Part shown: one piece after another, positions 1 through 8,274 of the stretch
Layout: every line of letters starts with the position of its first letter
How positions within the stretch are numbered: the first letter of the stretch is position 1
Assembly: GCA_947492955.1 (NCBI GenBank)
Contig: CANLOV010000005.1
Span: 62,001-126,000 of the forward strand
From: an uncultured Cellulophaga sp.
Lineage (GTDB): Bacteria; Bacteroidota; Bacteroidia; Flavobacteriales; Flavobacteriaceae
Length of the DNA stretch: 64,000 bases
Reading direction: 5' to 3'
The notes under the pieces: model-generated
The model's database searches: none
What the model saw: the letters and a program-made list of their open reading frames with translations, nothing else
Told to the model about the DNA's origin: nothing
Made by a program: the position numbers and the translations under genes

Positions 1-2
1 CC

Positions 3-386
3 CAAATTTTAATAACAAAACCAATAAAAAACCTACATATAAAAGGTACCTTTCATTTAGATCAAGGTTATTATTATTTTAGAAATATACACAATAGAAT
101 TTTATTTGGAGGCGCTCGTAATTTAGATTTTGCAACCGAAGAAACCTTAGAATTTGGAGAAACAGCTATTGTGCAAAATCAGTTAGAGAAAATTTTAAAA
201 AATACCATACTCCCTAATACTGTATATGAAATAGAACATAGGTGGAGTGGTATTATGGGAATGGGCAACCAAAAAAAACCGATAGTAAAACAAGTGTCTA
301 ACAATGTATACTGTGGAGTACGTTTAGGAGGTTTAGGAGTAGCCATAGGAAGCTTAATAGGAAAAGAATTAGCAGATATAGCTTAA
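3..386 (+). CDS. FAD-dependent oxidoreductase, C-terminal part (5' end outside window)
   Basis: The frame is open from the window edge, so only about the last 127 residues are present and the true start lies upstream. The segment carries an ILFGGARNLDF stretch, a HRWSGIMGMG stretch and a terminal GVRLGGLGVAIGS motif. This combination is typical of the C-terminal substrate and FAD-closing region of glycine/D-amino-acid-oxidase-like (DAO) flavoproteins, where the GGxGVA segment contacts the flavin. The N-terminal Rossmann GxGxxG motif would lie outside the window, so substrate cannot be inferred. A short hairpin (AAGCAT/ATGCTT, 390-404) follows the stop codon. The family call is fairly sure; the reaction is unknown. 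Confidence 0.7.
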   Translation, partial: QILITKPIKNLHIKGTFHLDQGYYYFRNIHNRILFGGARNLDFATEETLEFGETAIVQNQLEKILKNTILPNTVYEIEHRWSGIMGMGNQKKPIVKQVSNNVYCGVRLGGLGVAIGSLIGKELADIA

Positions 387-454
387 AAGAAGCATTATAT
401 GCTTTATATATGAGCGAAAAAATATTTGAATATAGAAATTCATGTACTTGGCAT

Positions 455-462
455 TAATTTTG
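455..462 (+). promoter_or_regulatory. candidate TAnnTTTG -7 element for the 545-4879 cassette
   Basis: TAATTTTG is an exact match to the Bacteroidota sigma-ABfr -7 consensus TAnnTTTG and lies 82 bases before the first gene. A TTTG at 425-428 could serve as the -33 box, but its spacer is about 26 bases, longer than the usual 19-21, so the call is tentative. Confidence 0.35.
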
Positions 463-544
463 AATTTTGAAATGCTTAAGGGTTAATACACAATTTTTAA
501 CCTTAAAATAAGTTAATAGAATACCAAAAACCAATACATTATAA

Positions 545-1228
545 ATGAAAAGATTTTGTAGTTACTTTTTATTACTTGTAAGCTTAACATTATGTACTAG
601 TTGTTTTGAAATTTTAGAGGAAATAACTTTAAATGAAGATGGTAGCGGAAAAATGCTAGTAACATTTAATTTAAGTAAAAGTAAATCTAAAATAGCATCA
701 GTTATGTTATTAGATAGTGTAAATGGTTACAAAGTACCATCTAAAAGCGATATTAATATTGCTTTAGAAGATGCAGAAGACCATTTAAAAACAATACCGG
801 GCATTTCTAATATTAAAAAAACTACCGATTATGATAATTACATTTTTACAATCTCTTGTAATTTTGATAAAGTAAGTAATTTAGATGCTGTTTTTAAAGA
901 CCTTATTAGTAAACAAAACAAGAAAAGCAAAACAAACTTTAATACTACTAATTTCTCTTATAATGTTGCAAACAATAGTTTTAAAAGAGTTTTTTCTTAT
1001 GATAGTAGTATAAAAAGAACATTTGATAAATTAAAACCAGAAGATCGTAAAATTTTTAAAGAGGCAAACTTCACAAGTATCTACAGGTTTCAAAATAATG
1101 TAGTAAGTACAACAAATACAAATGCTAAAATAGCACCCAATAAAAAAGCAGTATTTCTTAAAGTAGAGGCAATGTCACTTATTTTAGGAGAAAAAAATAT
1201 TGCCAATACCATACAATTATCTAAATAA
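545..1228 (+). CDS. predicted lipoprotein of unknown function
   Basis: The 227-residue product starts with a hydrophobic signal segment ending in LCTSC, so Cys20 is the likely lipidated residue. The mature part begins FEILEEITLNEDGSGK, a pattern seen in LppM-like lipoproteins where an acidic beta-rich domain follows the anchor, but I do not recognise a named family. There are no transmembrane segments after the signal. The next gene starts 9 bases after this stop, and a third follows closely, so the three are probably one operon of envelope proteins. No promoter or regulatory site specific to it beyond a candidate at 455 is visible. Function unknown. Confidence 0.75.
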   Translation: MKRFCSYFLLLVSLTLCTSCFEILEEITLNEDGSGKMLVTFNLSKSKSKIASVMLLDSVNGYKVPSKSDINIALEDAEDHLKTIPGISNIKKTTDYDNYIFTISCNFDKVSNLDAVFKDLISKQNKKSKTNFNTTNFSYNVANNSFKRVFSYDSSIKRTFDKLKPEDRKIFKEANFTSIYRFQNNVVSTTNTNAKIAPNKKAVFLKVEAMSLILGEKNIANTIQLSK

Positions 1229-1237
1229 ATACTTCAA

Positions 1238-3454
1238 ATGAAAAAATTATTATTTTTTACATGTTTCCTATGCCTTTCATTAGCTGTGAAAGCACAAGAT
1301 TTAGCATTAAAAATACCTAAAAATGCAAAAGCAGTTATAAGTTTAAAAGGTAAAAATATTACAGATTTAGTTGCTGTTCCAGAGTTTGAAAACTCTAAAA
1401 TTGGAAAATTATTTTTTAAAGAAATATTAAAAACAACAGATGGTAAAGTTTCTAATTTAAATGAATTAGGAATAGATTTAAATCGTGATTTTTATTACTA
1501 TATGGAATCTGATTCTACCGGATTTAAACATAATTTTTTAGCACCATTAAAAAACAAAGATGGTTTTGAAAGTTTAATTTCAGATAGAGAAAAGGAAAAA
1601 ACAATAACAGAAGGTGGTGTATCTTACTTTATAGATTCTTATGACGATATAATTACGATGTGGGATAGTAAAACACTATTGGTTACTATTTTACAAACCG
1701 AAGATGATCAGTATAACGATTACAGTTATCATGGTGAAGTAATAGAAGAGGCAGCGGAAGAAGTGGTAATGGAATCAGTAGAGACTTCTTATCCTGTAAT
1801 GACTTTTAAAGAGTCTACATACGATTTTGGAGATATTATAATAGGCGATGTAGTAGAGCATACGTTTAAATTTACAAATACAGGAGATACAGATTTATTA
1901 ATAACAAACGCAAAAGCTAGTTGTGGTTGCACAGTACCTAGTTATTCTAAAACACCAATAGTACCTGGAGGTTCGGGTGAAATTAAAGTAAAATTTAATA
2001 GTACCGGTAAATCTAAGCAGCAAACTAAAACAATAACTATTACTGCTAATACAGAAAGCGGAACAGAACGCCTTAAAATTAAAACATATATCCATCCAAA
2101 AGGAACAGAGATAGAAGAAACAGAGATAGAAGAGGTAATAGAATCTACAGAGGATTATGATAATGTAATAGAAGAAACGGTTGTAGAAGCTACAACATCT
2201 AATTATGATGACGATGATTACTATGAGAAAAAGAGAAAAAAGAGAGAGAAGCTACAGTTATTAAAAAACAAAGAACTTATTGCTTCAGCAAAGGCTACAA
2301 TTATGGGTAACCTTACTAATGGTTCTATTTTAACAAATGCAGCATATGTAAAAGCCATTGGAAGTGGTAAAGATGAAGCTGTTATATGGACAGATAATAT
2401 TGGAGAGGTTTATACCGATTTTTTAGAACAAAGTTTAGGAGGTATGGTAGCATCTAATTATTTAGGAATATACAATACTATAGACAATTTATACGGTAAT
2501 ATGTCTTTAATTTCTAAACTTAATTTTGATAAAACACAAGCAACTATTAAAACTAGCTATACCATGAACAATGAGATGGCTAAGTACACTAAAGCTATGT
2601 ATAATGGTAAAATGAATTCTAACTTCTTTAAGTACTTTAATGAAGATAAAATGTTAGGTTATTTTTCTGTTAACACAAGTACTAAAGGTATATTAGAAGC
2701 TTATCCAGATATGATGACAACGATGTTTGAAAACTCTGGAGATAATGAAATGGCAACATTTATTCCTATTGGAATGAAATTTTTATCATTATTAATAGAT
2801 GAAGAAGGAGCTGCAAAAATTTTAAGAGGAGATATGCTTTTTGTTTTAACAAAAATGGAGGAGAGAGAAGTAACTTATACTACATATGAGTACGATGATA
2901 ATTATGAAAGAACAGAGGTTACTAAAACAAAAACAGAAACCTTACCAGATTTTTTAATGATGGTAACTTCATCTGAAAAAGACTTGTTTCATAAGATAAT
3001 GAATGTAGCAGTGAAAGAAAGTAGAGGAGAAGTTACATTAGCAGAAAACGGAATGTATCAAATTAATACAAATGAGTTACCTTATACTGTAAATGTAATG
3101 TTTAAAGATAATGCTATATTAGTAGGAAGTTCTCCAACTGACATGATGGCAATAAGTAAAGGAACATACAAAGCTAAGATTAGTGGTAAGCATAAGAAAA
3201 TAATTGCAGGTAATTCTTCTAGTATTTATGTAAATGGAAAGCAAATTGCGACTAAGTTTCCTAGAGATATTATGCCCAGAGATTTACAAGAAAGAATAGA
3301 TTATATTGCTGATAATACAGAAGACGTTATCTTTAAGGTAGGAAAAATCAAAGGGAATATTTTAGAAGGAGAAATGATTTTAAATACCCCAGAAGAAGGA
3401 CATAAAAATAGTTTAGCTTATTTCTTAAATATGGTTAATACTCTAATAGATTAA
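1238..3454 (+). CDS. secreted protein with an internal DUF1573 domain
   Basis: The 738-residue protein has a signal peptide (residues 1-20, cleavage after KAQ). Residues about 21-165 and 340-738 look like one envelope family split in two, weakly reminiscent of DUF4836-type proteins of Bacteroidota. Between them, residues about 187-288 form a DUF1573 domain: a YDFGDIIIGD opening, FTNTGDTDLLI, an SCGC motif (C229, C231) and VPGGSGEIKVKF. This Ig-like ASPM/Hydin-type fold is usually a stand-alone module. The insert is bordered by glutamate-rich linkers (168-182 and 290-330, the latter running into a lysine-rich stretch at 331-338), which supports a true domain insertion. It is the second of three tightly spaced genes. 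Function unknown. Confidence 0.8.
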   Translation: MKKLLFFTCFLCLSLAVKAQDLALKIPKNAKAVISLKGKNITDLVAVPEFENSKIGKLFFKEILKTTDGKVSNLNELGIDLNRDFYYYMESDSTGFKHNFLAPLKNKDGFESLISDREKEKTITEGGVSYFIDSYDDIITMWDSKTLLVTILQTEDDQYNDYSYHGEVIEEAAEEVVMESVETSYPVMTFKESTYDFGDIIIGDVVEHTFKFTNTGDTDLLITNAKASCGCTVPSYSKTPIVPGGSGEIKVKFNSTGKSKQQTKTITITANTESGTERLKIKTYIHPKGTEIEETEIEEVIESTEDYDNVIEETVVEATTSNYDDDDYYEKKRKKREKLQLLKNKELIASAKATIMGNLTNGSILTNAAYVKAIGSGKDEAVIWTDNIGEVYTDFLEQSLGGMVASNYLGIYNTIDNLYGNMSLISKLNFDKTQATIKTSYTMNNEMAKYTKAMYNGKMNSNFFKYFNEDKMLGYFSVNTSTKGILEAYPDMMTTMFENSGDNEMATFIPIGMKFLSLLIDEEGAAKILRGDMLFVLTKMEEREVTYTTYEYDDNYERTEVTKTKTETLPDFLMMVTSSEKDLFHKIMNVAVKESRGEVTLAENGMYQINTNELPYTVNVMFKDNAILVGSSPTDMMAISKGTYKAKISGKHKKIIAGNSSSIYVNGKQIATKFPRDIMPRDLQERIDYIADNTEDVIFKVGKIKGNILEGEMILNTPEEGHKNSLAYFLNMVNTLID

Positions 3455-3472
3455 CTTTTTAAACCATACACA

Positions 3473-4879
3473 TTGAAAAGAATTTTTAAAATAATCCTAT
3501 CGCTACTAATTATAGTAGTGATAGGATATTTTGTTTATAATCATTTTAAAAAAACAGCTGTTTTAACAAATGTAATTCATAAAGAAGCAGAAAGTGTTTT
3601 AAAAATAGGAGTTCATGACATTAAAAAAACACTAGTTTTAGATGTACTTTCAGCTCCAAGTTATTATTGGAGTAATAGCTCTTTTTCTAAAAGAGAAACA
3701 AAAAAAGATAGTATAGAAGATAAAGGGAAAGGAATAGATTTTATGCCTTATTCTGTTGTTTTTTATACAATGAAAGAAGTTAAAAATACATTGTTTACCA
3801 CTTTTAATATTGATGACGCTATTTTATTTGAAGAGTATGTTACCAAATATGTAGCAGAAAAAAAAGGAACTATAAATAATACCAAAGATTATAAATATGT
3901 AAGTTTAGAAAAAGGCAAAGTTGCCTTAGCATGGAATTCAGAAAAATTAGCAGTGGCTATTGCGCCAGAGATAACTATGCATAAGGTGCAAGCTGTTTTT
4001 AATGATGTATTGTTATATAATAAATTAATATCAGATAAAGATGATTCACTTATAAAACAGTTAGCCAGTACAACAGATCATTTAGTTTATGTAAAAGATA
4101 AAAGCATTAGTACCATAAATTTTATAGATGGAGAAGTTCTTGTAAAGGGGAATCTTTATACTAAAAAACCAAATAAGTACTATGCGCAAACGGTTTATTA
4201 TGCAATGCCTAATAGCTCGTTACAGTTTTTCTATGATGCTAATTTTAAAAACCAACAAACTAAAAATTCGATATTACAAAGCTTAGAAGACATCTCTTTT
4301 TTTAAGAAAAATAACATAGATGTAAAAACTATATTAGATAGAACAAACGGTTTTTTTAGTTTAGAGGTTAACGGAAGTACAATGCAGAAAGATACTATCA
4401 TTACATATGAGTATGATGATAACTTTGATAAAGTAGCTACTAAAACTCTTCAGGAAAAAATAGTTCCCAAAATGCTTATTCATTTAGGAGCAGAAGACAA
4501 AAGTTTAAATACATATTTAAAGGCTCAAGGAGCTATTGAAAATAATATATTAACTGCAATGCCATATTATACCTTTTACACTAAAGAAGACCTTTTAAAT
4601 ACTTATTTTAGTACATCAAACAAAAGTATAACAACAACAAAAAAGGTAAACCCTAATTTCTTAAGCTTTAAAATAAATTTTAAGGCTTTAGCAAATGATA
4701 TAGAAATTCCTAAATTAAAAGAAGTAAGTGTTTTATTAGAAGAGTTTATACTACAAGGCAAACAAATAGAGAATACTAATAAATTAGAACTTAAAGGTAA
4801 GTTAGCAGGAGTAAAAAAAGATGTAAATATTATATCTCAACTTTTCTTTGGCTTAGAGGAAAAAGATTCTTTAAAATAA
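3473..4879 (+). CDS. membrane-anchored protein of unknown function
   Basis: The 468-residue product has one N-terminal membrane segment (about residues 5-24) with no obvious cleavage site, so it is probably anchored in the inner membrane with a large periplasmic domain. The start is a TTG; the frame carries the stop codon of the previous gene 18 bases upstream and contains no ATG in between, so a non-ATG start is needed. A TYEYDDNFDKV segment closely resembles TYEYDDNYER in the preceding protein, suggesting the two are distant relatives. No catalytic motif is visible. The gene ends 17 bases before the next start. Function unknown. Confidence 0.75.
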   Translation: MKRIFKIILSLLIIVVIGYFVYNHFKKTAVLTNVIHKEAESVLKIGVHDIKKTLVLDVLSAPSYYWSNSSFSKRETKKDSIEDKGKGIDFMPYSVVFYTMKEVKNTLFTTFNIDDAILFEEYVTKYVAEKKGTINNTKDYKYVSLEKGKVALAWNSEKLAVAIAPEITMHKVQAVFNDVLLYNKLISDKDDSLIKQLASTTDHLVYVKDKSISTINFIDGEVLVKGNLYTKKPNKYYAQTVYYAMPNSSLQFFYDANFKNQQTKNSILQSLEDISFFKKNNIDVKTILDRTNGFFSLEVNGSTMQKDTIITYEYDDNFDKVATKTLQEKIVPKMLIHLGAEDKSLNTYLKAQGAIENNILTAMPYYTFYTKEDLLNTYFSTSNKSITTTKKVNPNFLSFKINFKALANDIEIPKLKEVSVLLEEFILQGKQIENTNKLELKGKLAGVKKDVNIISQLFFGLEEKDSLK

Positions 4880-4896
4880 AATTGTAATATAAGAGT

Positions 4897-5346
4897 ATGA
4901 TCGTAAAGGAGCAGTTGTATAAATTCTGTGAAAATTTTATTGTTGATAGAATAACACGTATACAGACTAATATTGCTGGGATTCAAGAAGCACTAAGTTC
5001 CGAAACTAAAAGTAGTGCAGGAGATAAGCACGAAACTGGTAGAGCTATGCTACAATTAGAAAGAGAAAAACTGGGAAATCAATTAGCAGAAGCAGAAAAA
5101 ACAAAACAGCTATTGTCTAAGGTAACTACTCATGGTAGTATAAAAAAAGTAGGCTTAGGAAGTGTAGTATATACATCTAAAAGCAATTACTTTATTGCTA
5201 TTTCTGCAGGAGAATATAAAAAAGACGAAAAACAAGTTTATTGTATTTCTCCAAGTTCACCTATAGGAAAATTGTTATTAGGAAAATCGGTTAACGATAA
5301 AACAGTTTTTAATGGGCAGGAGATACATATTCTTGAGATAGAATAG
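4897..5346 (+). CDS. GreA/GreB C-terminal-like protein
   Basis: The 149-residue protein has an N-terminal helical, probably coiled-coil region (residues about 5-75) and a C-terminal domain with VGLGSVVYT, YFIAIS and ISPSSPIGKLLLGK. The last segment is the FKBP-like domain signature of Gre transcript-cleavage factors and Rnk. In true GreA the coiled-coil tip carries acidic residues that enter the polymerase secondary channel; here the tip region reads SSAGDKHETGRAM, which keeps an acidic D/E pair in an unusual setting. Homologues in Flavobacteriia are often mislabelled as 3-oxoacyl-ACP synthase, for which there is no support here. An RNA-polymerase-binding role is inferred, not shown. Confidence 0.65.
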   Translation: MIVKEQLYKFCENFIVDRITRIQTNIAGIQEALSSETKSSAGDKHETGRAMLQLEREKLGNQLAEAEKTKQLLSKVTTHGSIKKVGLGSVVYTSKSNYFIAISAGEYKKDEKQVYCISPSSPIGKLLLGKSVNDKTVFNGQEIHILEIE

Positions 5347-5392
5347 AGAATTAGTGATAAAAACTTAATTTTATAAGGGTTAATTAAAAAAT

Positions 5393-6523
5393 ATGAATTT
5401 TTTAGTAGTTCCAGATAAGTTTAAAGATTCACTAACAGCAAAAGAAGTAATTGCAGCAATATCTAAAGGTATTTTAGGTGTAGATAAAACTGCAAAAATA
5501 AAATCTGTTATCGCTTCTGATGGCGGCGATGGTTTTTTAGATGCTATTTCTAATAATATAGCAGTAGAAGAAATTATAATGCCAACGGTAGACCCTTTGG
5601 GCAAACCAATTAAAGCATCATATCTTTTTAATAAAGAAACAAAAGCAGCATATATAGAGTTAGCTAAAGCTTCGGGCTTAGAATTATTACAAGAAAAAGA
5701 CCGTAGTGCTATACACACTTCTACTTACGGTACAGGAATACAAATTAAAGATGCTATACTAAAAGGAGCTACAAGCATATATATTGGCTTAGGAGGGAGT
5801 GCTACTAATGATGCCGGTATTGGTATAGCCAATGCTTTAGGCTATAATTTTTTAGATGTAGATGGTAGAGTATTATTACCAATAGGAGAAAACTTATCTA
5901 AAATCTCTAAGATTGAAAATAAAGGTCTTTTTAAAAATACAGAACAGGTTTCTTTTTTTGCAGTAAATGATGTAAATAACCCATTATTTGGAACTAATGG
6001 AGCAGCACATGTTTATGCAAAACAAAAAGGAGCAACAAAAGAAGAGATTAATACTTTAGATAAAGGCTTAATTTATATAAACAAATTAGTAAGAGAACAA
6101 TTAGATAAAAACAATGCTTTTGTTTCTGGTGCAGGCGCAGCAGGAGGTGCTGCTTACGGGCTAAAAACATTTTTTAATGCAGAATATTTAAAAGGGATTA
6201 ATTTTTTATTAGACTTAGCACAAGTTTCTACTTTGTTAGAACAACAAAATATAGATTATATAATTACAGGAGAAGGTAAAATAGATAATCAAACCAAGAA
6301 TGGAAAATTAGTAAAAGGAGTGCTTCAAATAGGAGAAAAATATAATGTTCCTGTTATTACTATTTGTGGAAAATTAGAAATAGATAAAGAGCAGCAACAA
6401 GAATTAGGTTTAAAAAATGTTCTAGAAACTTTTGAGCCCTCTAAAGGAATTGAGTATAGTATAAAGAATGCATCAAAACGCATAGAATATTTAATATTTG
6501 ATTTCCTTAATCAGAAAAACTAG
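5393..6523 (+). CDS. glycerate kinase (glycerate 2-kinase family)
   Basis: The 376-residue product matches the GarK/GlxK family over its full length (usual length about 370-385). It shows the N-terminal PDKFKDSL motif, the GGSATNDAGIGI glycine-rich nucleotide-binding segment, and TGEGKIDNQT near the C-terminus. The enzyme phosphorylates D-glycerate to 2-phosphoglycerate with ATP, feeding glyoxylate, serine or sugar-acid breakdown products into glycolysis; it acts in the cytosol. It stands alone, 46 bases after the Gre-like gene and 151 bases before a sulfatase. The link to the sulfatase is only positional. Family assignment is firm. Confidence 0.92.
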   Translation: MNFLVVPDKFKDSLTAKEVIAAISKGILGVDKTAKIKSVIASDGGDGFLDAISNNIAVEEIIMPTVDPLGKPIKASYLFNKETKAAYIELAKASGLELLQEKDRSAIHTSTYGTGIQIKDAILKGATSIYIGLGGSATNDAGIGIANALGYNFLDVDGRVLLPIGENLSKISKIENKGLFKNTEQVSFFAVNDVNNPLFGTNGAAHVYAKQKGATKEEINTLDKGLIYINKLVREQLDKNNAFVSGAGAAGGAAYGLKTFFNAEYLKGINFLLDLAQVSTLLEQQNIDYIITGEGKIDNQTKNGKLVKGVLQIGEKYNVPVITICGKLEIDKEQQQELGLKNVLETFEPSKGIEYSIKNASKRIEYLIFDFLNQKN

Positions 6524-6674
6524 TAAGTAAATATTTTCCTTTCTAAAGTTTAATAATGGATCTAATATTCTATAAATCAAATTACTGTTATTTGTTTTTT
6601 GATGGAGAGGTGAATATATTGAACGATTAAAGACAGCCTTTTTTATAGAACAGTAATTTTTAAAATCAATAAAA

Positions 6675-8150
6675 ATGAAACAAGTAAAATTAATTATTGT
6701 TTTTTTCTTTTATCTAATAAGCCTTATAGCACAGGAAAAGCCAAATATAATTTGGTTAATGGCAGAAGATATAAGTTTAGATTTAGAGTGTTATGGTATG
6801 CAAGCAGTAAAAACACCCTATTTAAATAAAATGGCAGAAGAAGGCGTAAAGTTTAATAATTGTTTTGTAACTAATCCTATATGCTCTCCTAGTCGTTCTG
6901 CCATGATGGTAGGAGCCCACCAAGTAAAAATTAATGCACACCAACATCGAAGTAATAGGGAAGAGCCATTAAATAAAAATTACAAGCCTTTTACTTATTG
7001 GTTAAGAGAAGCGGGTTATAAGTGTATATTAGGGCATCATGGTGTTTTAAATAAAGGAAGAAAAATAGATGTTAATTTTAAGCATACAGCAATAGGTCCA
7101 TGGGATGGTAAAACAAGTTTTGGCTTGTTTGATAAGTATGATACATTTAAAAAAGAAGATCAACCATTTTTTGCGCAAATACAATTAAATGTTACGCACC
7201 GTGGAGATTGGTGGGATAGTGTAAGAGAAAAATCAGAGCACCCTGTAAATCCTAATGATGTTGAGTTACCTAAATTTATGGCAGACGATCCGGTAATTCG
7301 TTTAGATTGGGCAAAATACTTAGATCAGATAGAGTATATGGATAATGAGGTAGGAATGATATTTAAGGAATTAGAAGATAAGGGTATGGCAGATAATACC
7401 ATTGTTATTTTCATAGGAGATAATGGTCGTTGTAATATTCGTGGTAAAGGGTATTTACATGCTCCTGGAGTTCATATTCCGCTTATAGTGTATTATCCAA
7501 AGAAATTAAAAGGAGGAGAAATACGAGATGATGTGGTATCATCAACAGATATTACAGCAACAATTTTAGACTATGCGGGAGTAGAAATACCTAGGTATAT
7601 GACAGGTAAGCCAATATTTAATAAAAATTTTAATAGAGAATATGTATATACTGCTCGCGATTTGTGGGATGAAATAGAAGAGAAATCACGATCAATAACT
7701 TCTGGTGATTGGAAATATATTAGGAACGATATTCCAGAAACCCCTTTTGAAGCCGGGCAAGCGTATTTAGAATTTTACAGGCCAGCTGTACATATTATGC
7801 GAAAATTAAAAGCTGAAGGGAAATTAAATACCAACGAAAAAATATTTTTTCAGGATGCTAAGCCTAAAGAAGAGTTGTATAATTTAAAACAGGATCCACA
7901 AGAACTTAATAACCTTATAGCAAATAAAGAATATACTAAGGTGTTAAATAAAATGCGAAAAAGAACACAAAAATATGATAGGAAAATGAAACCTGTGAGT
8001 AATACTTATAATCCTGTTTCTCCTATTTCAGTCCCTATGTTAGAATGGATAAAGACAGATAAGCCATTATTATACCAACAAATGTTAGAAGGAGTAGAAA
8101 TAGGCTTTCAAACACTTGCTAAAGAGTACAATCAAAAAAATAAAAAGTAA
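6675..8150 (+). CDS. secreted sulfatase (arylsulfatase/sulfohydrolase family)
   Basis: The 491-residue protein has a signal peptide (1-19) and the sulfatase fold. The activation motif CSPSR is at residues 70-74, so Cys70 should be converted to formylglycine by an FGE-type maturase. Metal-binding acidic residues appear in AEDIS (E31, D32) and IGDNGR. The AED variant, in place of the common ADD, and the PICSPSRSAMMVG context resemble N-sulfoglucosamine sulfohydrolase-like branches, but the substrate (sulfated polysaccharide or glycosaminoglycan) cannot be fixed from sequence. No susCD pair, glycoside hydrolase or maturase is adjacent, so it is an orphan sulfatase. A strong palindromic terminator follows the gene. 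Confidence 0.9.
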   Translation: MKQVKLIIVFFFYLISLIAQEKPNIIWLMAEDISLDLECYGMQAVKTPYLNKMAEEGVKFNNCFVTNPICSPSRSAMMVGAHQVKINAHQHRSNREEPLNKNYKPFTYWLREAGYKCILGHHGVLNKGRKIDVNFKHTAIGPWDGKTSFGLFDKYDTFKKEDQPFFAQIQLNVTHRGDWWDSVREKSEHPVNPNDVELPKFMADDPVIRLDWAKYLDQIEYMDNEVGMIFKELEDKGMADNTIVIFIGDNGRCNIRGKGYLHAPGVHIPLIVYYPKKLKGGEIRDDVVSSTDITATILDYAGVEIPRYMTGKPIFNKNFNREYVYTARDLWDEIEEKSRSITSGDWKYIRNDIPETPFEAGQAYLEFYRPAVHIMRKLKAEGKLNTNEKIFFQDAKPKEELYNLKQDPQELNNLIANKEYTKVLNKMRKRTQKYDRKMKPVSNTYNPVSPISVPMLEWIKTDKPLLYQQMLEGVEIGFQTLAKEYNQKNKK

Positions 8151-8187
8151 GAAATAATGCTAGAGAAGAATCTAAGCTTTTAAGATT

Positions 8188-8239
8188 AAAAACACCTTCT
8201 TTTTTAAGTATGCGCATACTTAAAAAAGAAGGTGTTTTT
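8188..8239. terminator. perfect 26-bp inverted repeat, bidirectional terminator
   Basis: A 52-base perfect palindrome without loop (centre between 8213 and 8214) lies between the convergent sulfatase gene and the last ABC ATPase gene. Each arm ends in a run of A on one side and T on the other, so a U-tract follows the hairpin whichever strand is read. It should stop transcription from both sides. Confidence 0.85.
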
Positions 8240-8274
8240 TTAACAATTATGCTATAGTTTAATATCAAGTTAAA

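Noticed and set aside
1898-2095. Minus-strand frame inside the DUF1573 region
   Set aside because: It is a shadow of the plus-strand gene with cysteine/phenylalanine-rich composition and no recognisable domain.
4897-5346. 3-oxoacyl-ACP synthase annotation
   Set aside because: No thiolase fold motifs; length and sequence fit a Gre-like protein.
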